From Dipteris shenzhenensis (taxonomy: Eukaryota; Polypodiophyta; Polypodiopsida; Gleicheniales): DNA of 64,000 bases. This document shows positions 44,461 through 55,580 of this stretch, one piece after another (the first letter of the stretch is position 1; the number at the start of each line of letters is the position of its first letter). The translations under genes and the position numbers were made by a program. The notes under the pieces are model-generated. The model searched no databases. It saw nothing but the letters and a program-made list of their open reading frames with translations, and was not told the origin of the DNA. Location: assembly GCA_047967505.1 (NCBI GenBank), contig CM106538.1; one strand, given 5' to 3'.

Positions 44461-45105
44461 TCACCTACCACTGCTTCTTTCCACAACTGCTAGCATACCC
44501 TCTAGAAGTGTTCCTTCTTGTGGTACATCAACTATAGTTAGCTTTCCTTTCTTTGCCCCTTCTCCGCTACCACCTAGTGCTTGAACCATAGTCGATTTTC
44601 CTTTCTTTGTTCCTTCCCCACTATCTTCCCCACTCTCACGCTTCTTTAATGTTGCTGAAACTTTGTGATATGATTCAATGATTGTTGTCACTGTGTGATA
44701 TTCATTTCCATAAATTGATTCAACACTTATCCAGCCTCTTGAGTGCATGTTGTCATCTACATCAGACTTCATACCAGATGCTTCATAATCGCTGGGATCC
44801 AAGAGAAACTTCTTATTTTGATTTATAATGATCAACAATCCAATATCTCCCTCTTTTCCAACCACATCTTCAGTGATTTGATGTACTGATCCAACACAAG
44901 TGTATGCACTTTTATTAGGTAACAAAACAAATAAGTGAACTCGTGTCAACTGTGCTCCCTCAATACTATATATGTCAAAGTACCAAGGTATGCTTTTTCC
45001 TGCAAATCCACTTACAACTTTCTCAACCTTCTTCACATTTGTGTCTTTCCTATAAAAAACCCAAGCAATATACAAACTATCTTTATAATCTTTAATGTTA
45101 GACAC
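44461..45105 (-). CDS. Hypothetical 214-residue open frame
   Basis: The frame starts MSNIKDYKDSLYIAWVFYRK and has a plausible globular region (VVSGFAGKSIPWYFDIYSIE, RVHLFVLLPNKSAYTCVGSV, IGLLIIINQNKKFLLDPSDY). The tail contains a two-copy GEGxKKGKxTxV repeat (SGEDSGEGTKKGKSTMVQAL, then SGEGAKKGKLTIVDVPQEG). I do not recognise it. It lies on the opposite strand just after the copia relic. The balanced composition makes chance less likely than for its neighbours, but it could still be a fragment of a transposon protein. Confidence 0.4.
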   Translation of the reverse strand: MSNIKDYKDSLYIAWVFYRKDTNVKKVEKVVSGFAGKSIPWYFDIYSIEGAQLTRVHLFVLLPNKSAYTCVGSVHQITEDVVGKEGDIGLLIIINQNKKFLLDPSDYEASGMKSDVDDNMHSRGWISVESIYGNEYHTVTTIIESYHKVSATLKKRESGEDSGEGTKKGKSTMVQALGGSGEGAKKGKLTIVDVPQEGTLLEGMLAVVERSSGR

Positions 45106-45187
45106 AACACATTATCGATAAACATATTTGAAATAGAATCTAGAATGGACACTAGACATAGTAGTAGATTTGAGAAAGCACTAGATT

Positions 45188-46475
45188 CTAGGGAGATTTG
45201 GCCGCACTAGGGAGATTTGGCCATGCGGCCAAATCTTATGGGCTTCTTTTAAAGCACTGGAAGGGGAGGTTTGGATGTGTGGCCAAATCATATGGGCTTC
45301 TTTCAAAGCACCAAAGTTTGGGGAGATTTGGCCTTGTGGCTAGATCTTGTGGGCTTCTTTCAAAGCACTAGGGTCTGGAGAGATTTGGTTGTGCAACCAA
45401 ATCTTGCTAGCTTCTTTCAAATTAGTCAAATCTTTCTAGCTTCTTTTGAATCACTTGGGTTTAGGGAGATTTGGCCGTGTGGCCAAATCTTGCTAGCTTC
45501 TTTCTAATCACGAGGGTCTATGGAGATTTGGCCATGCGGCCAAATCTTTTCAAAGCACCAGGGTTTGGGGAGATTTGTGTGCAGTCAAATCTTGCTAGCT
45601 TCTTTCTAATCACAACGGTCTATGGAGATTTGGCTATGCAGCCAAATCTTTTCAAAGCACCAGGTTTAGGGAGATTTGGTCGTGCAGCCAAATCTTTTCA
45701 AAGCACCAGGTTTAGGGAGATTTGGCCGTGCAACCAAATCTTGCTAGCTTCTTTCTAATCACGAGGGTCTATGGAGATTTGGCAATGCGGCCAAATCTTT
45801 TCAAAGCACCAGGGTTTGGGGAGATTTGTGTGCGGTCAAATCTTGCTAGCTTCTTTCTAATCATAAGGGTCTATGGAGATTTGGCTATGTGGCCAATTCT
45901 TTTCAAAGCACCAGGTTTAGGGAGATTTGGCCGTGCAGCCAAATCTTTTCAAAGCACTAGGTTTGGGGAGATTTGGCCATGCAATCAAATCTTTTCAAAG
46001 CACCAGGTTTGGGGAGATTTGGCCATGCAGCAAAATCTTTTCAAAGAACCAGGTTTGGGGAGATTTGGCTATGCAACCAAATCTTTTCAAAGCGCTAAGG
46101 TTTGGGGATATTTGGATACGATGCGAAATCTTTCTAGCTTTTTATAAGTCACGAGGGTTTAGGGAGATTTGACTGTGTGGCCAAATCTTGCTAGCTTCTT
46201 TCTAATCACAAGGGTCTAGGAAGATTTGGCCGTGCAGCCAAATCTTTTCAAAGCAGCAGGATTTGGGGAGATTTGGTTGTGATGCCAAATCTTTCTAGCT
46301 TCTTTTAAATCACCTGGGTCTAAGGAGATTTGGGCATGCGGCCAAATCTTGCTAGCTTCTTTCTAATCATGATGGTCTAGGGAGATTTGGCCATGCGGCC
46401 AAATCTTGCTATCTTCTTTCTAATCACGAGTGTTGAGGAAGATTTGGTTGTGTGGCCAAATCTTTTCAAAGACAA
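45188..46475. repeat. Minisatellite with palindromic core GATTTGGCC...GGCCAAATC
   Basis: More than twenty units start GGGAGATTTGGCC, then a 4-6 base loop, then GGCCAAATCTT. There are two main unit types. The longer (about 60 bp) ends GCTAGCTTCTTTCTAATCAC and the shorter (about 45 bp) ends TTCAAAGCACCAGGTTT. The inverted core can form a hairpin in each unit. Isolated relatives lie near 46737 and 46870, and another small cluster lies at 56219-56430. Open frames across it are repeat artefacts. Confidence 0.88.
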
Positions 46476-46938
46476 ATATTTGGAAGGTGTGACATTGATC
46501 TTTTTTGTTTATCTTTTTTTTTGCAGACCATTGCTTTGTGGTTGCAAGTTCCGCACACTAGACAAAATATCAAGGACTAGTGTTGCATTCTTACTTTTTC
46601 TCCAACTAAACTAAAATGGTGTTTTTGAACACCACCTTTTTTCGAGAAGAGGCAAAAAATGCTTCGTTAACATATGATGTTTTTTTCTCGGCTAATGTAG
46701 AATAGGCACACTCCAAATTATGAGTTTCATATACACGGCCAAATCTAGGGAGAAAGTCAGTGGAGTGCACTCAATGCATTGTAATTATAACCCCTCAAAA
46801 AATACCATGCATTGGTCAAAACCTCAACATTTGATATTTTATTTATGTTGATGCAAACCATGCACATTTGCGAGATTTGGATGGACTGCCAAATCTATGG
46901 GAAAAATCAATGAAAAACATTGAATGTTACATAATTAC

Positions 46939-47235
46939 TAATTGGATATCTCAAGGTGTATGCCTCAGGCACACCTTGGTTTCTATGTGTGAGCGCTAGA
47001 GGCACAGTTAGGTGCCCACAAGCACAGTTATGTGGTGGAGAGCCACATAGGATGATTGAGAGAATCTAGGAGCAGATTGAGGAGATGATTGTGGAGCTCT
47101 GAAGTCATCAGTGATGTCAGTGAGCATGTATGAGGTGCCTACTTAAGGACCTCACTCTTCTTCATTCCATAATGCAAGTAATGCAAGTATTCTGAGTTTG
47201 TGCCCACTCTTTGCTTTCCTTTCAGCTTACCAACA
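46939..47235 (+). repeat. 5' LTR
   Basis: A 297-bp repeat whose first bases have drifted to TAATTGG, while the partner retains TGATGGG. It contains a strong hairpin, AAGGTGTATGCCTCAGGCAC followed by ACCTT, near its start. Confidence 0.92.
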
Positions 47236-47247
47236 TGGTATCAGAGC
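47236..47247 (+). other. Primer-binding site, initiator Met-tRNA type
   Basis: TGGTATCAGAGC lies directly after the 5' LTR terminal CA. This is the standard primer site of plant Ty1/copia elements. Confidence 0.9.
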
Positions 47248-48094
47248 CCTTTGATCCCCCTTGAGCCCATATCTACCACATCATCTTCTTCTTCTTCATC
47301 TTCTTCTTCCCCATTTTCCTCCTTCTTCCCAAAATCTTTGAGAGCTTGGTTCTCTGCCTACAAAAGACCATTGCCCAAACCCTCTGAGCTGTAAACTCCT
47401 CTAGTATGGGCAAACTTCCACCTACAAAAAATTGAGAAAAAAACATCTCTATTGGCTGCCATTCTCCAAAAAGCGAATTTCTTCTATTGCTCAATACTCC
47501 CTGCCTACTCCGCCATTGCCTGAGCCCTCTTAGGAATAGATGGGCGACCTCAAGACGAAGATTTTGAGCCATTTTTCAGCTCATTTGGTTTAGTAACAAA
47601 GGAGAAATCATCAAAACTCAGGTTCAGACTATAGCAACTCCCCTAGGCAAAAGCGCACACCATTTCATCCAACCTCTGTGCTGGACCCTCTCTGGTATAT
47701 GAGCTTTATTTTGCTTCAGAAAGCCCTCTTTTTCTTGCTTTGAAGAGTGAGCTACAACCCCTCCAAGTTCAGCCTTTTGGTTTTGACAGTTTTGGACAAG
47801 TTTTTGAAGATGATGCTACATAAAATGCTACTCTAGCATTTCTGGTTTTTTGAATCTTTCAATAACTTCAGTACAAGTGTGGCTTTAGTTTTGTTTTGAA
47901 TTGCTAGACCTGGTTTTGATTGGAAAGTATTCATTTTAGCCACCTCTATGAAGCATGTAAGAAGAAGCATCATTGTTTGAAATTTGGTCACAAGACTTTG
48001 CTACATTAAATGCTTATATTTTGAAGCATTTCAGTTGTTATTCTAAGCCCTGTAAGAGAGAAGACACTACCCAATACCTGGGTTAGACCCTCTC

Positions 48095-48502
48095 ATGGCT
48101 TGCTTATGCAAAATATGTGAAAAGCCAAAACATAAAGCAATGTCTTGTTATGCTACAAAGGATGAAAAAGCCAACCTGAATTCCTTGTTGAAGATTGCCA
48201 AAACAATGGTTGCCAAAAAGGAAGCAACTACAAAGCCAGAGATCTACCCTCTCATGACACTTTTATTTGACTCCAAGTACAAGAAAAAGATGAAGGTCAG
48301 ATACCTAAGATATGCTTCTCTACACAACTATGGAGATGACAAGATAATTGTTCTCTTGAAGGATATGATTTTCAGATCCACTTGTTCTATCATAGTACCA
48401 TCTTATAAGGCACTAGACACTGCCCATGTGGTAAGACCTTGCCTTGACATGGATATTTTGCCTCCACAAGATGAGGCATCCCATGAAGATTATGCATTTT
48501 AA
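48095..48502 (+). CDS. Gag-like ORF with CCHC zinc knuckle in the compact LTR element
   Basis: The 135-residue frame starts MACLCKICEKPKHKAMSCYA. CKICEKPKHKAMSC fits C-x2-C-x4-H-x4-C exactly, the nucleocapsid zinc knuckle of retrotransposon Gag. The rest (LNSLLKIAKTMVAKKEATTK, MKVRYLRYASLHNYGDDKII) is unrecognised, basic and probably soluble. In a usual Gag the knuckle is C-terminal, so having it at residues 5-18 suggests the N-terminal Gag portion is upstream in other frames (47250-48090, disrupted) or was never present. Confidence 0.6.
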   Translation: MACLCKICEKPKHKAMSCYATKDEKANLNSLLKIAKTMVAKKEATTKPEIYPLMTLLFDSKYKKKMKVRYLRYASLHNYGDDKIIVLLKDMIFRSTCSIIVPSYKALDTAHVVRPCLDMDILPPQDEASHEDYAF

Positions 48503-48876
48503 ATCATCTCTATGTATGCTCCAGATCTCTCTTTTTATGTCAAGGTACTCAGCCTGGATAGTCCTCCAAAATGAATGAAAATAAACTATTGTGTTTTGTG
48601 TGTTTTGTAAACACCTCTGGTCACCTTATGATGTAGGCCATGTGTATGTTTTGCTCCATGGTACCTCTTGCAGACATTGTGTGCATGTACATGCAGGGGA
48701 GATAACCATTGGAAGGTCTTTTTGTATCCCTTTTGTTTACCTTACACCCATGGGAACCCTTGCTAGCATGAGAACCTAGCCATAGATTTATCCTTGACCA
48801 CCATGAGATGGCATGAGAGACTATGAGACTAGATGTATCCTTGACATAGCCTGAGGCATTCCCTTGAGGCGGGGTT

Positions 48877-49173
48877 TGATGGGATATCTCAAGGTGTATG
48901 CCTCAGGCACACCTTGGTTTCTATGTGTGAGTGCTAGAGGCACAGTTAGGTGCCCATAAGCACAGTTAGGTGGTGGAGAGCCACATAGGATGATTGAGAG
49001 AATCTAGGAGCAGATTGAGGAGATGATTGTGGAGCTCTGAAGTCATCAGTGATGTCAGTGAGCATGTATGAGGTGCCTACTTAAGGACCTCACTCTTCTT
49101 CATTCCAAAATGCAAGTAATGCAAGTATTCTGAGTTTGTGTCCACTCTTTGCTTTCCTTTTAGCTTACCAACA
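48877..49173 (+). repeat. 3' LTR
   Basis: A 297-bp copy starting TGATGGGATATC and ending TTACCAACA, preceded by a purine-rich tract and followed by the ATTAC target duplication. Confidence 0.92.
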
Positions 49174-49178
49174 ATTAC

Positions 49179-50500
49179 AACCCCTCAAAAGTTCCCAAAT
49201 TATCAAGATTTTCCCAAATTCTCTAATATGGTGTTAATGGGGCCCTCTGTCCATTTGGAATACTCAAGGAATGGAGAAATCACAGTACAGAGCAAAGGCA
49301 GCATACTTCAAGAATACAAGGCATGGGAGTGGTATCGGGCGAAGCAATGCACTACACAAAATGTTCGATTAGTTTCATAGAGGTTTTATAGATGTCTAGA
49401 GGCTAGGACTCTCAAGTGCGATAAGGTAGTCTCAAGTCTCAAAAAAGCGGTTCAACATGTCAAGAAGACAAGGAGATCTGCTGCTTGGAAGTCCTCAACA
49501 GGGAGCCAAGGGGTTGCACTTTGATTGCAACATAGAGTCAGACAAGGGAGGCATTGGGTCCTAAGAGAGCCCCAAATGTAAAATGTTTGATGAATAAAGT
49601 TAACAAGAGGCCTCCTGCTGTCTGGACTGAGATTTGGAGGCTTCTTCTGGAACATCAGGTAGGTCGGAGTAGATTGATGTCTCTGCATCTTTGATTTGGG
49701 CCAGTGTTAATAAAAGAACCTCTTCTATTGAATCATCTGCTCCCAAAAACCCAGTACGAGCTCTTCATTGTAGATGTTGGGCTCATCTACAAAAATAAGA
49801 GGATCAGAAAGGGTAGGGGTAGGGTCAAGGCTTGAGGTCGAGGCCTCCTCTTCCATCTGTCCCTCCTAAAGAAGGAAAATAAAGGTCATTTCCTAGGATA
49901 GGAACCTATTTCCTATGTTTCTGATGACTCCACATGCTAGGAGGTCATCAATGTCCACCTCCCTAAAACCTAGGGGTGTGAGCTGGGCTCGAAAGCGATC
50001 TAAACACTTCACAAACCTAGGTTCTTGATTGAACAATACTTCAAATAATCAATTGGCACCCATCTTTTTGTAGACTCATCAAGTTGATATGCAAAACTCA
50101 CAATGTAGTCTTGCATGTATTGATGAGGTCTTCAAAATCATCTCGGGCTCCCAAGTAGGTGCCTAGAACAACTATGCTCTTATCAAATACTAGAAATAAC
50201 TCCTCCTCTCTATCAATTAATGGAGTACGGGAGATGAAATTGTGGAAGGCACACCTAGCAGAATCCATGGTAGTTTGGTAGCTAGGAGAACTATGGCTAT
50301 GATAGTGAAACTTTGAAACTAAAGTGACTTTATAACCTATATATACCCAAATGTTCTAAATATAAAAAATAAAAAGAATTATAAAGTTTTTGGGAAAAAC
50401 TTAACATTGACATGAAACAAAACCATTCAAAACATCAAAATTAATTGCACCACTATTAACTAGAAAATGTCAAAATCCACAATTGTTCCACCCCACATTT
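49179..50500. other. No supported gene; possible coding scraps on the minus strand
   Basis: A 42-residue minus-strand frame near 49855-49730 begins MEEEASTSSLDPTPTLSDPL and then stops. Other frames are short. It may be a distal exon of the unidentified gene at 50502-52364, but I cannot link them. Confidence 0.3.
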
Positions 50501-50501
50501 T

Positions 50502-52364
50502 CTAGACAATCTTCAATATTGCAAGAGGGATAAAAGTGGCACTATGCACGAGCTTCTCTGCATGCTTTCCTACCTTTTCACCATTTAAGGTAAAGTGAAA
50601 GGACTCAAACATGCCATCCTGCATGACCAATAGGGGTTCCTGCACGTCCCTGAGAGTCCACTGTGATGTGACAATCACATTCTTAACATCTCCTAAATGA
50701 GAACCAATACATAAACTTACCCCTATATTATCATCATCGTTAGAGTCAAGGGGGAGCCAATTGTCACTTGTTTTCTTCCAGCACCTATATTCAAAAGCAA
50801 AATATAACATTTGGCGAGAGATGTGGTACTTGACAACCACATTGTCCTTACATACATGGCATTAAAACAGATCACCCTTTTGTTCACCTGACCTGCTTCC
50901 CCAATTCACCCCAAGCAATTCCTCAAGGGCATTCTCATGTAGGCACTTGCATGACCACATGGTTTTTGTTTTGTGCGTCTGGATATTATGAAAACAAGAA
51001 GCAAAAATGTGCACAGGCATAAACCAAGACAACCTTACCCATTTAGAGCCAAATGTAAACTTCATGGCCATGCCCACATCCTTTGCAATCTTTTCCTTGC
51101 ATGATCGCATTGTTCTTGTGTCCACCATGCTGCAATCCATGTCTTCAAGTTGTGGTGTTGCAATGCATTGAAGATGGCCATAGCCTGATGTCATCCTTGG
51201 AGTAATGTACTTGGCATTATACCAATAGATATTTCTCTGTTTCAAAGCAGAGGACCTCTCTCCAGCATGCATTTGCCTTCCTAAATCCTCATGAATGGCA
51301 ATAAACTTACCTAAGAAGCAGTCAACTGGTTCCCACTCCTCAAAGTATGAAGGAAATACATCTACTATGCACAAGTGCTATTTCAAAATACAATTTCAAA
51401 CTGACTCATTACACTGGTTCTATTTCAAAATACAATTTCAAGCTGACTCATTACACTTCAAAATCTTACACAAAATGCAGACTTACAATGCGATGGTATT
51501 GTCGATTGATTGCTTGATGGAGGAAGGCACATGTCCTTCCCCATGTAGATGTGTTGCACCTTTTGCAAGCAATCCTTTCTTCCCAAGCTTGAACTTCATG
51601 ATGCGGCCCTTCCATTCATGCAAAAAATCACCTCTTTTGCTTTTGGGAAGCTTATGTGGACCCTTGGTAGATCCTCTCATGACTATCCAATCATTCATGC
51701 TGTAGGTGGAAGGCACCCATTCACCCAGTGCATTTTTGCTCCTATGGGACACAAAGTACATGTATGGTCTCCTCACCATGCTTGTACAGAGGTCACAATA
51801 GCAATAGTGGACTAGAAAGTGCAGCTTGGAGGGAGAGAGTAGCTCCAATAGAGGGAGAGAGAGGGAGAAGGTATAGAGGGTGCAACTAAAGCTTGAGAGA
51901 ATCTCCAAGAGGTGTTGTAGCTAGGAATGGAGGGAGAAAGAGTAGAGGGGGATGAGCAGCTACTCCAAGAGGTGTTGTAGCTAGGAATGGAGGGAGAAAG
52001 AGCAGAGGGGGATGAGCAGCCACTACAAGAGGTACTATAGCTAGGAATGGAGGAAGAAAGAGTAGAGGGGGATGAGCAGCTGCCCCTGTAGGAGGTGCTG
52101 TAGCTAGGAGTGGAGACAGAATGAGTAGTTGCTACAGGAGGTGCTGGAGAGGGAGAAACACAGTGGACCAGAGTAGGAGGGGGTAGAGAAGATGCCAAAT
52201 GACATTTGAAAAATGGAGGGAGAATGGAGTTGGACCAGAGAAGAGGAGGGGGCAAGCCTATAACAAGCTGAGAGGGGGGAAAATTTTGCCCAGAAGGGCC
52301 TACTGCCTCTTGAATGACTTGTAGGTTTGTTTGGTGTGGGAGGTGCATATGGTAGAAGGGTCAA
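50502..52364 (-). CDS. Unidentified gene candidate, Pro/Ser-rich N-terminus with 20-residue repeats
   Basis: On the minus strand, 52348-51812 encodes a Pro/Ser/Thr/Tyr-rich segment with about three and a half 20-residue repeats (PSYSTSYRGSCSSPSTLSSS and relatives). The frame continues after a stop or splice into MVRRPYMYFVSHRSKNALGE, DWIVMRGSTKGPHKLPKSKR and GRIMKFKLGKKGLLAKGATH, ending at a clean GTAAGT donor at about 51486. Further open segments, 51374-50862 (EEWEPVDCFLGKFIAIHEDL, KYITPRMTSGYGHLQCIATP) and 50840-50502 (WLPLDSNDDDNIGVSLCIGS, VTSQWTLRDVQEPLLVMQDG), look like later exons. I do not recognise the family. The low-complexity N-terminus followed by a basic domain recalls the TnpA-like gene of copies A and B, but no residue-level similarity is evident. 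Confidence 0.4.
51898..52105. repeat. 60-bp tandem repeat, about 3.5 copies
   Basis: Units of exactly 60 bp contain AGGTGTTGTAGCTAGGAATG, then GAGGGAGAAAGAG, then GAGGGGGATGAGCAGC. Being a multiple of three, the repeat keeps the minus-strand frame open and yields the 20-residue protein repeat of the gene candidate above. Confidence 0.85.
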
Positions 52365-52575
52365 GCATGGGTTGAGGGGGGGGATGGTTTGAGTGGTCCC
52401 TGTGTAAGAGGAGTAGCCAATAGGGGCTGTTTGCAGGTCTGCCCACCCTCCACCTCAACATGGCATTGCCCCACAAAAAGGAGCACTCCCATTAGTACAC
52501 CTCAAATACCTCACTAATCCCTTGAAATTAGGAAACATTAATTGGGGGCCCTTTGGAGACCCCAATTCTCCCCTA

Positions 52576-55410
52576 ATGGCATTCCTCCCATCGATCAACC
52601 GATGGTAATTGGAGAACTCCCATTGACACTCCTGCGTGGAAGAATATTGAAGACACATGGCCAAGCTTCAAGGAAGAACCCAGGAACTTGAGACTTGGAT
52701 TGGGTATGGACAGTGTGAACCCATTTGGTCTCAAAAGCACCTCTTACAGTGTATGGCTAGTGATATTGGTGAATTATAATCTTCCACCCTCTATGGTGAT
52801 TAAGAAAGGACATGTTATGTTATCCCTTCTAATTCCAGGGAAACATAAAGTCAAAAATCTTGATGTTTATCTAGAGCCTTTGATTGATGAGCTGGAGGTA
52901 CTTTGGAGAGGTATCGAGGTGCATGATGTGAGCAGGCCTCCCTCGTCACGAGACTTCAACTACAAAGCAATCTTGATGTGGATGATGCATGACTTCCTAG
53001 GCTATGGCGAGTGTTCAGGTAAGCATTGAACTTTTAATTATGAGTAGGTAGGCACCCTAAACCCACCTTACTTACACAATTGCATCTATTGTTTAGGTCT
53101 CACTACATTGGGTTACCATGCAAGTCCTATTTGTGGTCCTTTGTAAGTTGCTTCACAGGCAGACGCATTGAATAAGGTCATCTATGAGAATCACCATTGA
53201 TTTCTCCCACCTGATCATCTTGGATATGTCACCCCTTGGAATGAAGTCCCCCCATAGTCACTCATTTCAGGAGATTGGATGAGAATTTGGGATGGTTCCA
53301 CGACTCCACCACTTGGCATTGAATGGGACACGAGATTCCATAGGTATAAGGGAGGATCTACGTACCACAAGCTAGAGGATGCATGAAGCTTGGCCACAAG
53401 AGAGGCCAAATGGGCGTGTCTTTTTACCCCATGCACCATGGAAGTTATCAAAGCTAGAGATGGTGGTGGTGAAGTGAGCTATCACTACAATTCCTACTCC
53501 CACTAGATGCATGAGGTGTCTGAAGGGGGCCTTCACAAAGAGCAAGAAAAGAGGTGTAGAGCAATTATATGGCTTGAAATCTCATGATTGGCACAAGATG
53601 CTCCAAGTAAGTATGACTTAGCATAATCTCTTTTTTCTTCCAAATTTGTGAGTGTAGAAGTAAGTAATCAACGATCGCTCTTATGTTCAGTTCATACTAC
53701 CTACTAGCGTTTCTTGTAGTGCATCGAAGGATGAGAAGTATTGTATTTACAAGATGGGCAAGCTTGTGAGGTACTTTACAGTATACAAAATGTGAAGCAT
53801 ATCAATGCTCCATGCAAGGTTTTCATATTGCTAATCTGGTGCACTTTTTTCTTTCTAGGTCTATGAGCTCAAAGGAAATAGATCCCACCACGCTTGAGGA
53901 TGCTCAAGTTATGTCAGTGGATGTGGTTTGTTTAGTGGAGGAGACCTTTCCACATTTTATTCTCACAAGCCAACTACATCTCATAGTGCATTTGGTGGAT
54001 GAGATTGCTATATGCGGCGCTGTACATGCACGATGATTGTTCTTCCTCGAGCGCTTCATGAAGACCTTGAAGGGTTTTGTGAGGAAAAATGCAAGGCCTG
54101 AAAGTAGCATGGCCAAGGGTTGGTTGGTACAAGAGTCACTTGTACATATTTCTGAGTTTCTTGTTGATGTGGATAGCTCTCTCCCATGACTACAGAGAGA
54201 TGATAAAGACCTAAGGATGACCTCTATTGTGCCTCAAGGGAAAGGACGGAGAAAAGTAATTGGCACAAAGTTGCTTAATAATATCAACCTCTATTGCATG
54301 CTTAATAGTGATGTGATGAAAAGATGGGTGACCAGATACAAGGATGCAAAAGCAACAAGACAAGGAGCCCTCTTTCGTACACACCATGAATCTTGTGTGT
54401 CATACCCTTAGCATCTAAGAGCACTCCCAAAGAACATTCATGTGGATTGGCTACTTGATGAAATGGAGAGAGCAGAGAGAGACAAGGGGATGCATATCAC
54501 AATGAAAGAATGAGAGTATGCTAGAGGATGCATGCAAGAGGTCGGTATATAGAATGCTATGCATAAGTTAGGAGCTTTCAACAATTTAGATTGATTATTC
54601 AATTGATTTTATCTTAGTGTATTGTACTATGTTCAATGCTATATGGTGTGAGGGCAAGCATTTTTGGACACAACAGATTGATGATAAGAGAAACACACAA
54701 GATTGCAGCGTCATTGCTAGCTTTGAGGGAGCCAATGGAGACATGGATGATTATTGTGGCATAATCCAAGATATTATTAAGCTTGACTTTTGATGCTTCT
54801 TTGTGTATGTTTTGGATGTCAAGTGGTTTAAGTACATGGTGGAAAGAGGCCCTAAATTCTAATGCAGCAATCAAAAGCCATGCAAGTGGATTTGTAACTA
54901 TTCACTCCACAAAGTTTTGGCAAAGCAAGAACACACTAGTACTACCACAACAATGTGAACAGGTACTCTACACATATATAAAAATACTCACTTTTTAATA
55001 TTTGATTCCTTCGATGCAAGGAAAATAACATGATTGTATTTGTGTTTGAATTAGGTTCTCTATCAACCGATGGTTGATAATAATAGGTGGTGGCATGTCA
55101 TACCTATTACACCACGTTCCAAAGTGATGTATAGTACATTTACTAATATGGAGCATATGGAGGATGATCATGGCCATGGAGGTGTGATCGTGATACGAGA
55201 GAGGAGGGGGATCATGAGATAGGAGATACAAATATTCAGGCCATTACCCATGAGGACGAGCCTGCCATTGGTGATGCTGATTTCAATGAGCAAATGAGTA
55301 GCACAAGTAGTAGTGGGCTGAATGTATTTGTAGATCTTAACATTAGTTTGGATTTTGAAGTAGATAGCTTGGCAAGGGTTGATCTCAGTGAGAATGAGAT
55401 CGAATCATAT
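52576..55410 (+). pseudogene. tnp2-type transposase remnant of copy C
   Basis: It is collinear with exons 3-8 of copy A: LGLGMDSVNPFGLKSTSYSV; VYLEPLIDELEVLWRGIEVH; GVEQLYGLKSHDWHKMLQ (Trp intact here); LTSQLHLIVHLVDEIAICGA; LPQQCEQV. A deletion of about 200 bp (junction near 53320, CTTGGCATTGAATGGG) removes intron 4 and the start of exon 5, including the LDPMHIFKNV block. Multiple stops occur (for example TGA near 54036, 54188 and 54512), and the original terminal TAG is lost. The DUF4218 exon retains an 88-bp intron, GTACTTTACAG to TTTCTTTCTAG, at about 53772-53859. This is a strongly decayed copy. Confidence 0.8.
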
Positions 55411-55580
55411 CCCACCATTGATATTGGCAAAACCATTTTATATATTGTCTCATTCTCCTCACCTCACTTAACTTTTGTATATGTGTGTTTGCCAAAAAGC
55501 ATTGATATTTTTATTAAAATTATGTGCCCGCTATTTTGTGCATCTATCAGACGTGTCTATAGTTGCTTTGTCTTGTTGTG
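52576..55580 (+). mobile_element. CACTA/En-Spm-like copy C, left-truncated
   Basis: It begins abruptly inside exon 3 of the transposase (ATGGCATTCCTCCCATCGAT) and ends at 55580 with the family terminus (reverse complement CACAACAAGACAAAGCAAC). The left terminus, TnpA-like gene, central region and transposase N-terminus are absent. Only a short motif stretch (GCATCTATCAGACGTGTCTA) precedes the right end. The flanking trinucleotide is AAG, with no partner to compare. Confidence 0.85.

Larger units (their letters stand above)
46939..49173 (+). mobile_element. Compact non-autonomous LTR retrotransposon (TR-GAG-like), 2235 bp
   Basis: Two 297-bp direct repeats (46939-47235 and 48877-49173) bound the element. 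Each runs from TGATGGGATATC (TAATTGGATATC in the 5' copy) to TTACCAACA. The element is flanked by ATTAC at 46934-46938 and at 49174-49178, a 5-bp target duplication. A primer-binding site TGGTATCAGAGC (47236-47247), of initiator-Met-tRNA type, follows the 5' LTR. A purine run (GAGGCGGGG) precedes the 3' LTR. The 1641-bp interior has no protease, integrase or reverse transcriptase, only a zinc-knuckle ORF (48095-48502). By eye the LTRs differ at about eight positions. It would need enzymes in trans, probably from a copia element given the primer site. Confidence 0.92.

Noticed and set aside
45271-46172. Repetitive frames with WPCGQILLASF- or LAMRPNLFKAPG-like words
   Set aside because: They are translations of the GATTTGGCC minisatellite; the DNA repeat explains them fully.
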